Positions 49,469-62,600 of a DNA stretch of 64,000 nt are shown piece by piece. Numbering within the stretch: position 1 is the first letter of the stretch; the number at the start of each line of letters is the position of its first letter. Position numbers and translations under genes: made by a program. Source of the stretch: Dichetophora obliterata (Eukaryota; Arthropoda; Insecta; Diptera; Sciomyzidae); NCBI GenBank assembly GCA_963920525.1, contig OY986436.1, positions 14,583,467 through 14,647,466 of the forward strand. The letters are read 5' to 3'. The notes beneath the pieces are model-generated. The model ran no database searches, was not told the origin of the DNA, and was given only the letters and a program-made list of their open reading frames with translations.

Positions 49469-52400
49469 GTTGTAGAACACTTTTTGGAGTGGAAGCTGGC
49501 CAAAAACATGTTTTTTTTCCGTCATAACTCCCAAACCATACATCCTACAAGGACGATTTATACACCAAATTGTTTCTAATACATATATACACAAGACTGC
49601 ATATTCAGAAAAAAGTTTTCTGGAAATTGATTTTTTTCAAGAATCTTATTTAAAATTTTTTACATGAATCATAGTTTTTGACGTGGTTTTGTGCGATTTT
49701 TTTGATTTTTTAGCCATAACTTCTAAACCGTACATCATAAAAGGACGATTTATGCATCAAAATGTTCCTTAAGCTACTGCCCACAAGACTGTATCCTTAA
49801 AATAATTAGATTAGATTAAATTAGATTTCATGTTAATTTAATGTGCCCTTTTTTGTCAATTTTTATTTTTTTTATTTATTTTCTAAAATAAAAACTACAT
49901 ATCAGATAAGGACGATTCATGCATTAAAATGAGCACCAGGTCCTCGTCCTTAAGAAAGAATACTCCTTTGTCCAAATGCCGTTTGCTCTATCTCTTGTAG
50001 CTTAGGAGTTGTAGAACACTTTTTGGAGTGGAAGCTGGCCAAAAACATGTGCTTTTTCCGTCATAACTCCCAAACCATACATCCTACAAGGACGATTTAT
50101 ACACCAAATTGTTTCTAATACATATATACACAAGACTGCATATTCAGAAAAAAGTTTCCTGGAATTTGATTTTTTTCAAGAATCTTAGTTAAATTTTTTA
50201 CATGAATCATAGTTTTTGACGTGGTTTTTTGCTTTTTTTTTATTTTTTAGCCATAACTTCTAAACCATACATCATAAATGGACGATTTATGCATCAAAAT
50301 GTTCCTTAAGCTACTGTTCACAAGACTGTATCCTTAAAATAATTTTAAAAATTAAATTTCATGTTAATTTCATGTGCCCTTTTTTGTCAATTTTTATTTT
50401 TTTTATTTATTTTCTAAAATAAAAACTACATATCAGATAAGGACGATTCATGCATTAAAATGAGCACCAGGTCCTCGTCCTTAAGAAAGAATACTCCTTT
50501 GTCCAAATGCCGTTTGCTCTATCTCTTGTAGCTTAGGAGTTGTAGAACACTTTTTGGAGTGGAAGCTGGCCAAAAACATGTGCTTTTTCCGTCATAACTC
50601 CCAAACCATACATCCTACATGGACGATTTATACACCAAATTGTTTCTAATACATATATACACAAGACTGCATATTCAGAAAAAAGTTTTCTGGAATTTGA
50701 TTTTTTTTCAAGAATCTTATTTAAAATTTTTTACATGAATCATAGTTTTTGACGTGGTTTTGTGCGATTTTTTTGATTTTTTAGCCATAACTTCTAAACC
50801 GTACATCATAAAAGGACGATTTATGCATCAAAATGTTCCTTAAGCTACTGCCCACAAGACTGTATCCTTAAAATAATTTTAAAAATTAGATTTCATGTTA
50901 ATTTCATGTGCCCTTTTTTGTCAATTTTTATTTTTTTTATTTATTTTCTAAAATAAAAACTACATATCAGATAAGGACGATTCATGCATTAAAATGAGCA
51001 CCAGGTCCACGTCCTTAAGAAGGAATACTCCTTTGTCCAAATGCCGTTTGCTCTATCTCTTGTAGTTTAGGAGTTGTAGAACACTTTTTGGAGTGGAAGC
51101 TGGCCAAAAACATGTGCTTTTTCCGTCATAACTCCCAAACCATACATCCTACAAGGACGATTTATACACCAAATTGTTTCTAATACATATATACACAAGA
51201 CTGCATATTCAGAAAAAAGTTTCCTGGAATTTGATTTTTTTCAAGAATCTTAGTTAAATTTTTTACATGAATCATAGTTTTTGACGTGGTTTTTTGCTTT
51301 TTTTTTATTTTTTAGCCATAACTTCTAAACCATACATCATAAATGGACGATTTATGCATCAAAATGTTCCTTAAGCTACTGTTCACAAGACTGTGTCCTT
51401 AAAATAATTTTAAAAATTAGATTTCATGTTAATTTCATGTGCCCTTTTTTGTCAATTTTTATTTTTTTTATTTATTTTCTAAAATAAAAACTACATAACA
51501 GATAAGGACGATTCATGCATTTAAATGAGCACCAGGTCCTCGTCCTTAAGAAGGGTTACTTCTTTGTCCAAATGCCGTTTGCTCTATCTCTTGTAGTTTA
51601 GGAGTTGTAGAACACTTTTTGGAGTGGAAGCTGGCCAAAAACATGTTCTTTTTCCGTCATAACTCCCAAACCATACATCCTACAAGGACGATTTATACAC
51701 CAAATTGTTTATAATACATATATAAACAAGACTGCATATTCAGAAAAAAGTTTTCTGGAATTTGATTTTTTTCAAGAATCTTAGTTAAAATTTTTTACAT
51801 GAATCATAGTTTTTGACGTGGTTTTTTGCGATTTTTTTGATTTTTTAGCCATAACTTCTAAACCATACATCATAAAAGGACGATTTATGCATCAAAATGT
51901 TCCTTAAGCTACTGCCCACAAGACTGTATCCTTAAAATAATTTTAAAAATTAGATTTCATATTAATTTCATGTGCCCTTTTTTGTCAATTTTTATTTTTT
52001 TTTATTTATTTTCTAAAATAAAAACTACATAACAGATAAGGACAATTCATGCATTTAAATGAGCACCAGGTCCTCGTCCTTAAGAAGGGATACTCCTTTG
52101 TCCAAATGCCGTTTGCTCTATCTCTTGTAGTTTAGGAGTTGTAGAACACTTTTTGGAGTGGAAGCTGGCCAAAAACATGTGCTTTTTCCGTCATAACTCC
52201 CAAACCATACATCCTACAAGGACGATTTATACACCAAATTGTTTCTAATACATATATACACAAGACTGCATATTCAGAAAAAAGTTTTCTGGAATTTGAT
52301 TTTTTTTCAAGAATCTTATTTAAAAATTTTTACATGAATCATAGTTTTTGACGTGGTTTTGTGCGATTCTTTTGATTTTTTAGCCATAACTTCTAAACCA

Positions 52401-53203
52401 TACATCATAAAAGGACGATTTATGCATCAAAATGTTCCTTAAGCTACTGCCCACAAGACTGTATCCTTAAAATAATTTTAAAAATTAGATTTCATGTTAA
52501 TTTCATGTGCCCTTTTTTGTCAATTTTTATTTTTTTTATTTATTTTCTAAAATAAAAACTACATATCAGATAAGGACGATTCATGCATTTAAATGAGCAC
52601 CAGGTCCTCGTCCTTAAGTAGGGTAACTTCTTTGTCCAAATGCCGTTTGCTCTATCTCTTGTAGTTTAGGAGTTGTAGAACACTTTTTGGAGTGGAAGCT
52701 GGCCAAAAACATGTGCTTTTTCCGTCATAACTCCCAAACCATACATCCTACAAGGACGATTTATACACCAAATTGTTTTTATTACATATATACACAAGAC
52801 TGCATATTCAGAAAAAAGTTTCCTGGAATTTGATTTTTTCCAAGAATCTTAGTTAAATTTTTTACATGAATCATAGTTTTTGACGTGGTTTTTTGCGATT
52901 TTTTTGATTTTTTAGCCATAACTTCTAAACCATACATCATAAATGGACGATTTATGCATCAAAATGTTCCTTAAGCTACTGTTCACAAGACTGTATCCTT
53001 AAAATAATTTTAAAAATTAGATTTCATGTTAATTTCATGTGCCCTTTTTTGTCAATTTTTATTTTTTTTATTTATTTTCTAAAATAAAAACTACATAACA
53101 GATAAGGACGATTCATGCATTTAAATGAGCACCAGGTCCTCGTCCTTAAGTAGGGTTACTTCTTTGTCCAAATGCCGTTTGCTCTATCTCTTGTAGTTTA
53201 GGA
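49469..53203 (+). repeat. Heptamer HOR copy 2 (M94-M100, 3,735 bp)
   Basis: Anchors 49469, 50008, 50539, 51073, 51604, 52138, 52672, all exactly +3735 from copy 1, with identical lengths and marks. A private change is TTTTTATTACAT near 52779. The two copies appear nearly identical, so this duplication is recent. Confidence 0.92.
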
Positions 53204-53619
53204 GTTGTAGAACACTTTTTGGAGTGGAAGCTGGCCAAAAACATGTTCTTTTTCCGTCATAACTCCCAAACCATACATCCTACAAGGACGATTTATACAC
53301 CAAATTGTTTCTAATACATATATACACAAGACTGCATATTCAGAAAAAAGTTTTCTGGAATTTAATTTTTTTTCAAGAATCTTAGTTAAAATTTTTTACA
53401 TGAATCATAGTTTTTGACGTGGTTTTTTGCGATTTTTTTGATTTTTTAGCCATAACTTCTAAACCATACATCATAAAAGGACGATTTATGCATCAAAATG
53501 TTCCTTAAGCTACTGCCCACAAGACTGTATCCTTAAAATAATTTTAAAAATTAGATTTCATGTTAATTTCATGTGCCCTTTTTTGTCATTTTTTATTTTT
53601 TTTATTTATTTTCTAAAAT

Positions 53620-54000
53620 AAAAACTACATATCAGATAAGGACGATTCATGCATTTAAATGAGCACCAGGTCCTCGTCCTTAAGTAGGGTTACTTCTTTG
53701 TCCAAATGCCGTTTGCTCTAGCTCTTGTAGTTTAGGAGTTGTAGAACACTTTTTGGAGTGGAAGCTGGCCAAAAACATGTGCTTTTCCGTCATAACTCCC
53801 AAACCATACATCCTATAAGGACGATTTATACACCAAATTGTTTCTAATACATATATACACAAGACTGCATATTCAGAAAAAAGTTTCCTGGAATTTGATT
53901 TTTTCCAAGAATCTTAGTTAAATTTTTTACATGAATCATAGTTTTTGACGTGGTTTTTTGCGATTTTTTTGATTTTTTAGCCATAACTTCTAAACCATAC
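53620..54000 (+). repeat. Segment shared by M102 and M109 (offset 3723)
   Basis: M102 and M109 both have CTAGCTCTTGTAG, GTGCTTTTCCG (one T fewer than usual), CCTATAAGGACG and TTTCCTGG, at positions 3723 bp apart (second copy about 57343-57723). The similarity ends in subrepeat 2, where M102 has TTCATATTAA and M109 TTCATGTTAA. Confidence 0.8.
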
Positions 54001-54019
54001 ATCATAAAAGGACGATTTA

Positions 54020-54740
54020 TGCATCAAAATGTTCCTTAAGCTACTGCCCACAAGACTGTATCCTTAAAATAATTTTAAAAATTAGATTTCATATTAATTT
54101 CATGTGCCCTTTTTTGTCAATTTTTATTTTTTTTATTTATTTTCTAAAATAAAAACTACATAACAGATAAGGACAATTCATGCATTAAAATGAGCACCAG
54201 GTCCTCGTCCTTAAGAAAGGATACTCCTTTGTCCAAATGCCGTTTGCTCTATCTCTTGTAGTTAAGGAGTTGTAGAACACTTTTTGGAGTGGAAGCTGGC
54301 CAAAAACATGTGCTTTTTCCGTCATAACTCCCAAACCATACATCCTACAAGGACGATTTATACACCAAATTGTTTCTAATACATATATACACAAGACTGC
54401 ATATTCAGAAAAAAGTTTTCTGGAATTTGATTTTTTTTCAAGAATCTTATTTAAAAATTTTTACATGATCATAGTTTTTGACGTGGTTTTGTGCGATTCT
54501 TTTGATTTTTTAGCCATAACTTCTAAACCATACATCATAAAAGGACGATTTATGCATCAAAATGTTCCTTAAGCTACTGTTCACAAGACTGTATCCTTAA
54601 AATAATTTTAAAAATTAGATTTCATGTTAATTTCATGTGCCCTTTTTTGTCAATTTTTATTTTTTTTATTTATTTTCTAAAATAAAAACTACATATCAGA
54701 TAAGGACGATTCATGCATTTAAATGAGCACCAGGTCCTCG
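54020..54740 (+). repeat. Segment shared by M103 and M115 (offset 6385)
   Basis: Both copies have TTCATATTAATTTC, GGACAATTC, GTAGTTAAGGAG, ACATGATCATAG (two bases shorter than the usual ACATGAATCATAG context), GATTCTTTTG and CTGTTCACAAG. The second copy is at about 60405-61125. The right border lies near GGGTCACTTC (54753) against GGGTAACTTC. Confidence 0.78.
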
Positions 54741-55681
54741 TCCTTAAGTAGGGTCACTTCTTTGTCCAAATGCCGTTTGCTCTATCTCTTGTAGTTTAGG
54801 AGTTGTAGAACACTTTTTGGAGTGGAAGCTGGCCAAAAACATGTGCTTTTTCCGTCAATACTCCCAAACCATACATCCTACAAGGACGATTTATACACCA
54901 AATTGTTTCTAATACATATATACACAAGACTGCATATTCAGAAAAAAGTTTCCTGGAATTTGATTTTTCCCAAGAATCTTAGTTAAATTTTTTACATGAA
55001 TCATAGTTTTTGACGTGGTTTTTTGCGATTTTTTTGATTTTTTAGCCATAACTTCTAAACCATACATCATAAATGGACGATTTATGCATCAAAATGTTCC
55101 TTAAGCTACTGTTCACAAGACTGTATCCTTAAAATAATTTTAAAAATGAGATTTCATGTTAATTTCATGTGCCCTTTTTTGTCAATTTTTATTTTTTTTA
55201 TTTATTTTCTAAAATAAAAACTACATAACAGATAAGGACGATTCATGCATTTAAATGAGCACCAGGTCCTCGTCCTTAAGTAGGGTTACTTCTTTGTCCA
55301 AATGCCGTTTGCTCTATCTCTTGTAGTTTAGGAGTTGTAGAACACTTTTTGGAGTGGAAGCTGGCCAAAAACATGTTCTTTTTCCGTCATAACTCCCAAA
55401 CCATACATCCTACAAGGACGATTTATACACCAAATTGTTTCTAATACATATATACACAAGACTGCATATTCAGAAAAAAGTTTTCTGGAATTTGATTTTT
55501 TTTCAAGAATCTTATTTAAAATTTTTTACATGAATCATAGTTTTTGACGTGGTTTTGTGCGATTTTTTTGATTTTTTAGCCATAACTTCTAAACCGTACA
55601 TCATAAAAGGACGATTTATGCATCAAAATGTTCCTTAAGCTACTGCCCACAAGACTGTATCCTTAAAATAATTTTAAAAAC

Positions 55682-55695
55682 TAGATTTCATGTGC
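55682..55695 (+). other. 11-bp deletion in M105
   Basis: TTTCATGTTAATTTCATGTG is shortened to TTTCATGTG, a loss of one of two TTTCATG copies plus TTAA. The interval is 524 bp. It has the same direct-repeat logic as the 12-bp deletion in M4. Confidence 0.9.
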
Positions 55696-57991
55696 CCTTT
55701 TTTGTCAAATTTTTATTTTTTTTATTTATTTTCTAAAATAAAAACTACATAACAGATAAGGACAATTCATGCATTAAAATGAGCACCAGGTCCTCGTCCT
55801 TAAGAAGGGATACTCCTTTGTCCAAATGCCGTTTGCTCTATCTCTTGTAGTTTAGGAGTTGTAGAACACTTTTTGGAGTGGAAGCTGGCCAAAAACATGT
55901 GCTTTTTCCGTCATAACTCCCAAACCATACATCCTACAAGGACGATTTATACACCAAATTGTTTCTAATACATATATACAAAAGACTGCATATTCAGAAA
56001 AAAGTTTTCTGGAATTTGATTTTTTTTCAAGAATCTTATTTAAAAATTTTTACATGAATCATAGTTTTTGACGTGGTTTTTTGCGATTTTTTTGATTTTT
56101 TAGCCATAACTTCTAAACCATACATCATAAAAAGACGATTTATGCATCAAAATGTTCCTTAAGCTACTGCCCACAAGACTGTATCCTTAAAATAATTTTA
56201 AAAATTAGATTTCATGTTAATTTCATGTGCCCTTTTTTGTCAATTTTTATTTTTTTTATTTATTTTCTAAAATAAAAACTACATATCAGATAAGGACGAT
56301 TCATGCATTAAAATGAGCACCAGGTCCTCGTTCTTAAGAAGGGATACTCCTTTGTCCAAATGCCGTTTGCTCTATCTCTTGTAGTTTAGGAGTTGTAGAA
56401 CACTTTTTGGAGTGGAAGCTGGCCAAAAACATGTGCTTTTTCCGTCATAACTCCCAAACCATACATCCTACAAGGACGATTTATACACCAAATTGTTTCT
56501 AATACATATATACACAAGACTGCATATTCAGAAAAAAGTTTTCTGGAATTTGATTTTTTTTCAAGAATCTTATTTAAAAATTTTTACATGAATCATAGTT
56601 TTTGACGTGGTTTTGTGCGATTTTTTTGATTTTTTAGCCATAACTTCTAAACCGTACATCATAAAAGGACGATTTATGCATCAAAATGTTCCTTAAGCTA
56701 CTGCCCACAAGACTGTATCCTTAAAATAATTTTAAAAACTAGATTTCATATTAATTTCATGTGCCCTTTTTTGTCAAATTTTTATTTTTTTTATTTATTT
56801 TCTAAAATAAAAACTACATAACAGATAAGGACGATTCATGCATTAAAATGAGCACCAGGTCCTCGTCCTTAAGAAGGGATACTCCTTTGTCCAAATGCCG
56901 TTTGCTCTATCTCTTGTAGTTTAGGAGTTGTAGAACACTTTTTGGAGTGGAAGCTGGCCAAAAACATGTGCTTTTTCCGTCATAACTCCCAAACCATACA
57001 TCCTACAAGGACGATTTATACACCAAATGGTTTCTAATACATATATACACAAGACTGCATATTCAGAAAAAAGTTTTCTGGAATTTGATTTTTTTTCAAG
57101 AATCTTATATAAAAATTTTTACATGAATCATAGTTTTTGACGTGGTTTTGTGCGATTCTTTTGATTTTTTAGCCATAACTTCTAAACCATACATCATAAA
57201 AGGACGATTTATGCATCAAAATGTTCCTTAAGCTACTGCCCACAAGACTGTATCCTTAAAATAATTTTAAAAATTAGATTTCATGTTAATTTCATGTGCC
57301 CTTTTTTGTCAATTTTTATTTTTTTTATTTATTTTCTAAAATAAAAACTACATATCAGATAAGGACGATTCATGCATTTAAATGAGCACCAGGTCCTCGT
57401 CCTTAAGTAGGGTTACTTCTTTGTCCAAATGCCGTTTGCTCTAGCTCTTGTAGTTTAGGAGTTGTAGAACACTTTTTGGAGTGGAAGCTGGCCAAAAACA
57501 TGTGCTTTTCCGTCATAACTCCCAAACCATACATCCTATAAGGACGATTTATACACCAAATTGTTTCTAATACATATATACACAAGACTGCATATTCAGA
57601 AAAAAGTTTCCTGGAATTTGATTTTTTCCAAGAATCTTAGTTAAATTTTTTACATGAATCATAGTTTTTGACGTGGTTTTTTGCGATTTTTTTGATTTTT
57701 TAGCCATAACTTCTAAACCATACATCATAAAAGGACGATTTATGCATCAAAATGTTCCTTAAGCTACTGCCCACAAGACTGTATCCTTAAAATAATTTTA
57801 AAAATTAGATTTCATGTTAATTTCATGTGCCCTTTTTTGTCAATTTTTATTTTTTTTATTTATTTTCTAAAATAAAAACTACATAACAGATAAGGACGAT
57901 TCATGCATTTAAATGAGCACCAGGTCCTCGTCCTTAAGTAGGGTTACTTCTTTGTCCAAATGCCGTTTGCTCTATCTCTTGTAGTTTAGGA

Positions 57992-58525
57992 GTTGTAGAA
58001 CACTTTTTGGAGTGGAAGCTGGCCAAAAACATGTTCTTTTTTCGTCATAACTCCCAAACCATACATCCTACAAGGACGATTTATACACCAAATTCTTTCT
58101 AATACATATATACACAAGACTGCATATTCAGAAAAAAGTTTTCTGGAATTTGATTTTTTTTCAAGAATCTTATTTAAAAATTTTTACATGAATCATAGTT
58201 TTTGACGTGGTTTTGTGCGATTCTTTTGATTTTTTAGCCATAACTTCTAAACCATACATCATAAAAGGACGATTTATGCATCAAAATGTTCCTTAAGCTA
58301 CTGCCCACAAGACTGTATCCTTAAAATAATTTTAAAAATTAGATTTCATGTTAATTTCATGTGCCCTTTTTTGTCAATTTTTATTTTTTTTATTTATTTT
58401 CTAAAATAAAAACTACATATCAGATAAGGACGATTCATGCATTTAAATGAGCACCAGGTCCTCGTCCTTAAGTAGGGTAACTTCTTTGTCCAAATGCCGT
58501 TTGCTCTATCTCTTGTAGTTTAGGA
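57992..58525 (+). repeat. Sister monomer M110 (copy of M112)
   Basis: M110 and M112 (59058-59591), 1066 bp apart, share CATGTTCTTTTTTCG and the otherwise unseen CAAATTCTTTCTAAT, and look identical through most of their length. Their downstream ends differ (GGGTAACTTC against GGGATACTCC). M114 shares the first mark but not the second. Confidence 0.82.
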
Positions 58526-59684
58526 GTTGTAGAACACTTTTTGGAGTGGAAGCTGGCCAAAAACATGTGCTTTTTCCGTCATAACTCCCAAACCATACAT
58601 CCTACAAGGACGATTTATACACCAAATTGTTTTTAATACATATATACACAAGACTGCATATTCAGAAAAAAGTTTCCTGGAATTTGATTTTTTCCAAGAA
58701 TCTTAGTTAAATTTTTTACATGAATCATAGTTTTTGACGTGGTTTTTTGCGATTTTTTTGATTTTTTAGCCATAACTTCTAAACCATACATCATAAATGG
58801 ACGATTTATGCATCAAAATGTTCCTTAAGCTACTGTTCACAAGACTGTATCCTTAAAATAATTTAAAAAATTAGATTTCATGTTAATTTCATGTGCCCTT
58901 TTTTGTCAATTTTTATTTTTTTTATTTATTTTCTAAAATAAAAACTACATAACAGATAAGGACGATTCATGCATTTAAATGAGCACCAGGTCCTCGTCCT
59001 TAAGTAGGGTTACTTCTTTGTCCAAATGCCGTTTGCTCTATCTCTTGTAGTTTAGGAGTTGTAGAACACTTTTTGGAGTGGAAGCTGGCCAAAAACATGT
59101 TCTTTTTTCGTCATAACTCCCAAACCATACATCCTACAAGGACGATTTATACACCAAATTCTTTCTAATACATATATACACAAGACTGCATATTCAGAAA
59201 AAAGTTTTCTGGAATTTGATTTTTTTTCAAGAATCTTATTTAAAAATTTTTACATGAATCATAGTTTTTGACGTGGTTTTGTGCGATTCTTTTGATTTTT
59301 TAGCCATAACTTCTAAACCATACATCATAAAAGGACGATTTATGCATCAAAATGTTCCTTAAGCTACTGCCCACAAGACTGTATCCTTAAAATAATTTTA
59401 AAAATTAGATTTCATGTTAATTTCATGTGCCCTTTTTTGTCAATTTTTATTTTTTTTATTTATTTTCTAAAATAAAAACTACATATCAGATAAGGACGAT
59501 TCATGCATTAAAATGAGCACCAGGTCCTCGTCCTTAAGAAGGGATACTCCTTTGTCCAAATGCCGTTTGCTCTATCTCTTGTAGTTTAGGAGTTGTAGAA
59601 CACTTTTTGGAGTGGAAGCTGGCCAAAAACATGTGCTTTTTCCGTCATAACTCCCAAACAATACATCCTACAAGGACGATTTAT

Positions 59685-59698
59685 ACACCAATCTAATA
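59685..59698 (+). other. 6-bp deletion in M113
   Basis: ACACCAAATTGTTTCTAAT is reduced to ACACCAATCTAAT. The interval is 527 bp. Seen once. Confidence 0.88.
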
Positions 59699-62600
59699 CA
59701 TATATACACAAGACTGCATATTCAGAAAAAAGTTTTCTGGAATTTGATTTTTTTCAAGAATCTTAGTTCAAATTTTTTACATGAATCATAGTTTTTGACG
59801 TGGTTTTTTGCGATTTTTTTGATTTTTTAGCCATAACTTCTAAACCATACATCATAAATGGACGATTTATGCATCAAAATGTTCCTTAAGCTACTGTTCA
59901 CAAGACTGTATCCTTAAAATAATTTTAAAAATTAGATTTCATGTTAATTTCATGTGCCCTTTTTTGTCAATTTTTATTTTTTTTATTTATTTTCTAAAAT
60001 AAAAACTACATAACAGATAAGGACGATTCATGCATTTAAATGAGCACCAGGTCCTCGTCCTTAAGTAGGGTTACTTCTTTGTCCAAATGCCGTTTGCGCT
60101 ATCTCTTGTAGTTTAGGAGTTGTAGAACACTTTTTGGAGTGGAAGCTGGCCAAAAACATGTTCTTTTTTCGTCATAACTCCCAAACCATACATCCTACAA
60201 GGACGATTTATACACCAAATTGTTTCTAATACATATATACACAAGACTGCATATTCAGAAAAAAGTTTTCAGGAATTTAATTTTTTTTCAAGAATCTTAG
60301 TTAAAATTTTTTACATGAATCATAGTTTTTGACGTGGTTTTTTGCGATTTTTTTGATTTTTTAGCCATAACTTCTAAACCATACATCATAAAAGGACGAT
60401 TTATGCATCAAAATGTTCCTTAAGCTACTGCCCACAAGACTGTATCCTTAAAATAATTTTAAAAATTAGATTTCATATTAATTTCATGTGCCCTTTTTTG
60501 TCAATTTTTATTTTTTTTTATTTATTTTCTAAAATAAAAACTACATAACAGATAAGGACAATTCATGCATTAAAATGAGCACCAGGTCCTCGTCCTTAAG
60601 AAGGGATACTCCTTTGTCCAAATGCCGTTTGCTCTATCTCTTGTAGTTAAGGAGTTGTAGAACACTTTTTGGAGTGGAAGCTGGCCAAAAACATGTGCTT
60701 TTTCCGTCATAACTCCCAAACCATACATCCTACAAGGACGATTTATACACCAAATTGTTTCTAATACATATATACACAAGACTGCATATTCAGAAAAAAG
60801 TTTTCTGGAATTTGATTTTTTTTCAAGAATCTTATTTAAAAATTTTTACATGATCATAGTTTTTGACGTGGTTTTGTGCGATTCTTTTGATTTTTTAGCC
60901 ATAACTTCTAAACCATACGTCATAAAAGGACGATTTATGCATCAAAATGTTCCTTAAGCTACTGTTCACAAGACTGTAGCCTTAAAATAATTTTAAAAAT
61001 TAGATTTCATGTTAATTTCATGTGCCCTTTTTTGTCAATTTTTATTTTTTTTATTTATTTTCTAAAATAAAAACTACATATCAGATAAGGACGATTCATG
61101 CATTTAAATGAGCACCAGGTCCTCGTCCTTAAGTAGGGTAACTTCTTTGTCCAAATGCCGTTTGCTCTATCTCTTGTAGTTTAGGAGTTGTAGAACACTT
61201 TTTGGAGTGGAAGCTGGCCAAAAACATGTGCTTTTTCCGTCATAACTCCCAAACCATACATCCTACAAGGACGATTTATACACCAAATTGTTTTTAATAC
61301 ATATATACACAAGACTGCATATTCAGAAAAAAGTTTCCTGGAATTTGGTTTTTTCCAAGAATCTTAGTTAAATTTTTTACATGAATCATAGTTTTTGACG
61401 TGGTTTTTTGCGATTTTTTTGATTTTTTAGCCATAACTTCTAAACCATACATCATAAAAGGACGATTTATGCATCAAAATGTTCCTTAAGCTACTGCCCA
61501 CAAGACTGTATCCTTAAAATAATTTTAAAAATTAGATTTCATGTTAATTTCATGTGCCCTTTTTTGTCAATTTTTATTTTTTTTATTTATTTTCTAAAAT
61601 AAAAACTACATATCAGATAAGGACAATTCATGCATTAAAATGAGCACCAGGTCCTCGTTCTTAAGAAGGAATACTCCTTTGTCCAAATGCCGTTTGCTCT
61701 ATCTCTTGTAGTTTAGGAGTTGTAGAACACTTTTTGGAGTGGAAGCTGGCCAAAAACATGTGCTTTTTCCGTCATAACTCCCAAACCATACATCCTACAA
61801 GGACGATTTATACACCAAATTGTTTCTAATACATATATACACAAGACTGCATATTCAGAAAAAAGTTTTCTGGAATTTTATTTTTTTTCAAGAATCTTAT
61901 TTAAAATTTTTTACATGAATCATAGTTTTTGACGTGGTTTTGTGCGATTTTTTTGATTTTTTAGCCATAACTTCTAAACCGTACATCATAAAAGGACGAT
62001 TTATGCATCAAAATGTTCCTTAAGCTACTGCCCACAAGACTGTATCCTTAAAATAATTTTAAAAACTAGATTTCATATTAATTTCATGTGCCCTTTTTTG
62101 TCAAATTTTTATTTTTTTTATTTATTTTCTAAAATAAAAACTACATAACAGATAAGGACAATTCATGCATTAAAATGAGCACCAGGTCCTCGTCCTTAAG
62201 AAGGGATACTCCTTTGTCCAAATGCCGTTTGCTCTATCTCTTGTAGTTTAGGAGTTGTAGAACACTTTTTGGAGTGGAAGCTGGCCAAAAACATGTGCTT
62301 TTTCCGTCATAACTCCCAAACCATACATCCTACAAGGACGATTTATACACCAAATTGTTTCTAATACATATATACACAAGACTGCATATTCAGAAAAAAG
62401 TTTTCTGGAATTTGATTTTTTTTCAAGAATCTTATTTAAAAATTTTTACATGAATCATAGTTTTTGACGTGGTTTTGTGCGATTCTTTTGATTTTTTAGC
62501 CATAACTTCTAAACCATACATCATAAAAGGACGATTTATGCATCAAAATGTTCCTTAAGCTACTGCCCACAAGACTGTATCCTTAAAATAATTTTAAAAA

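Noticed and set aside
39730..49825. Interstitial telomere repeat in the TTAGA stretches
   Set aside because: TTAGA/TTAAA units do not match TTAGGG, TTTAGGG or TTAGG and occur only a few times in a row.
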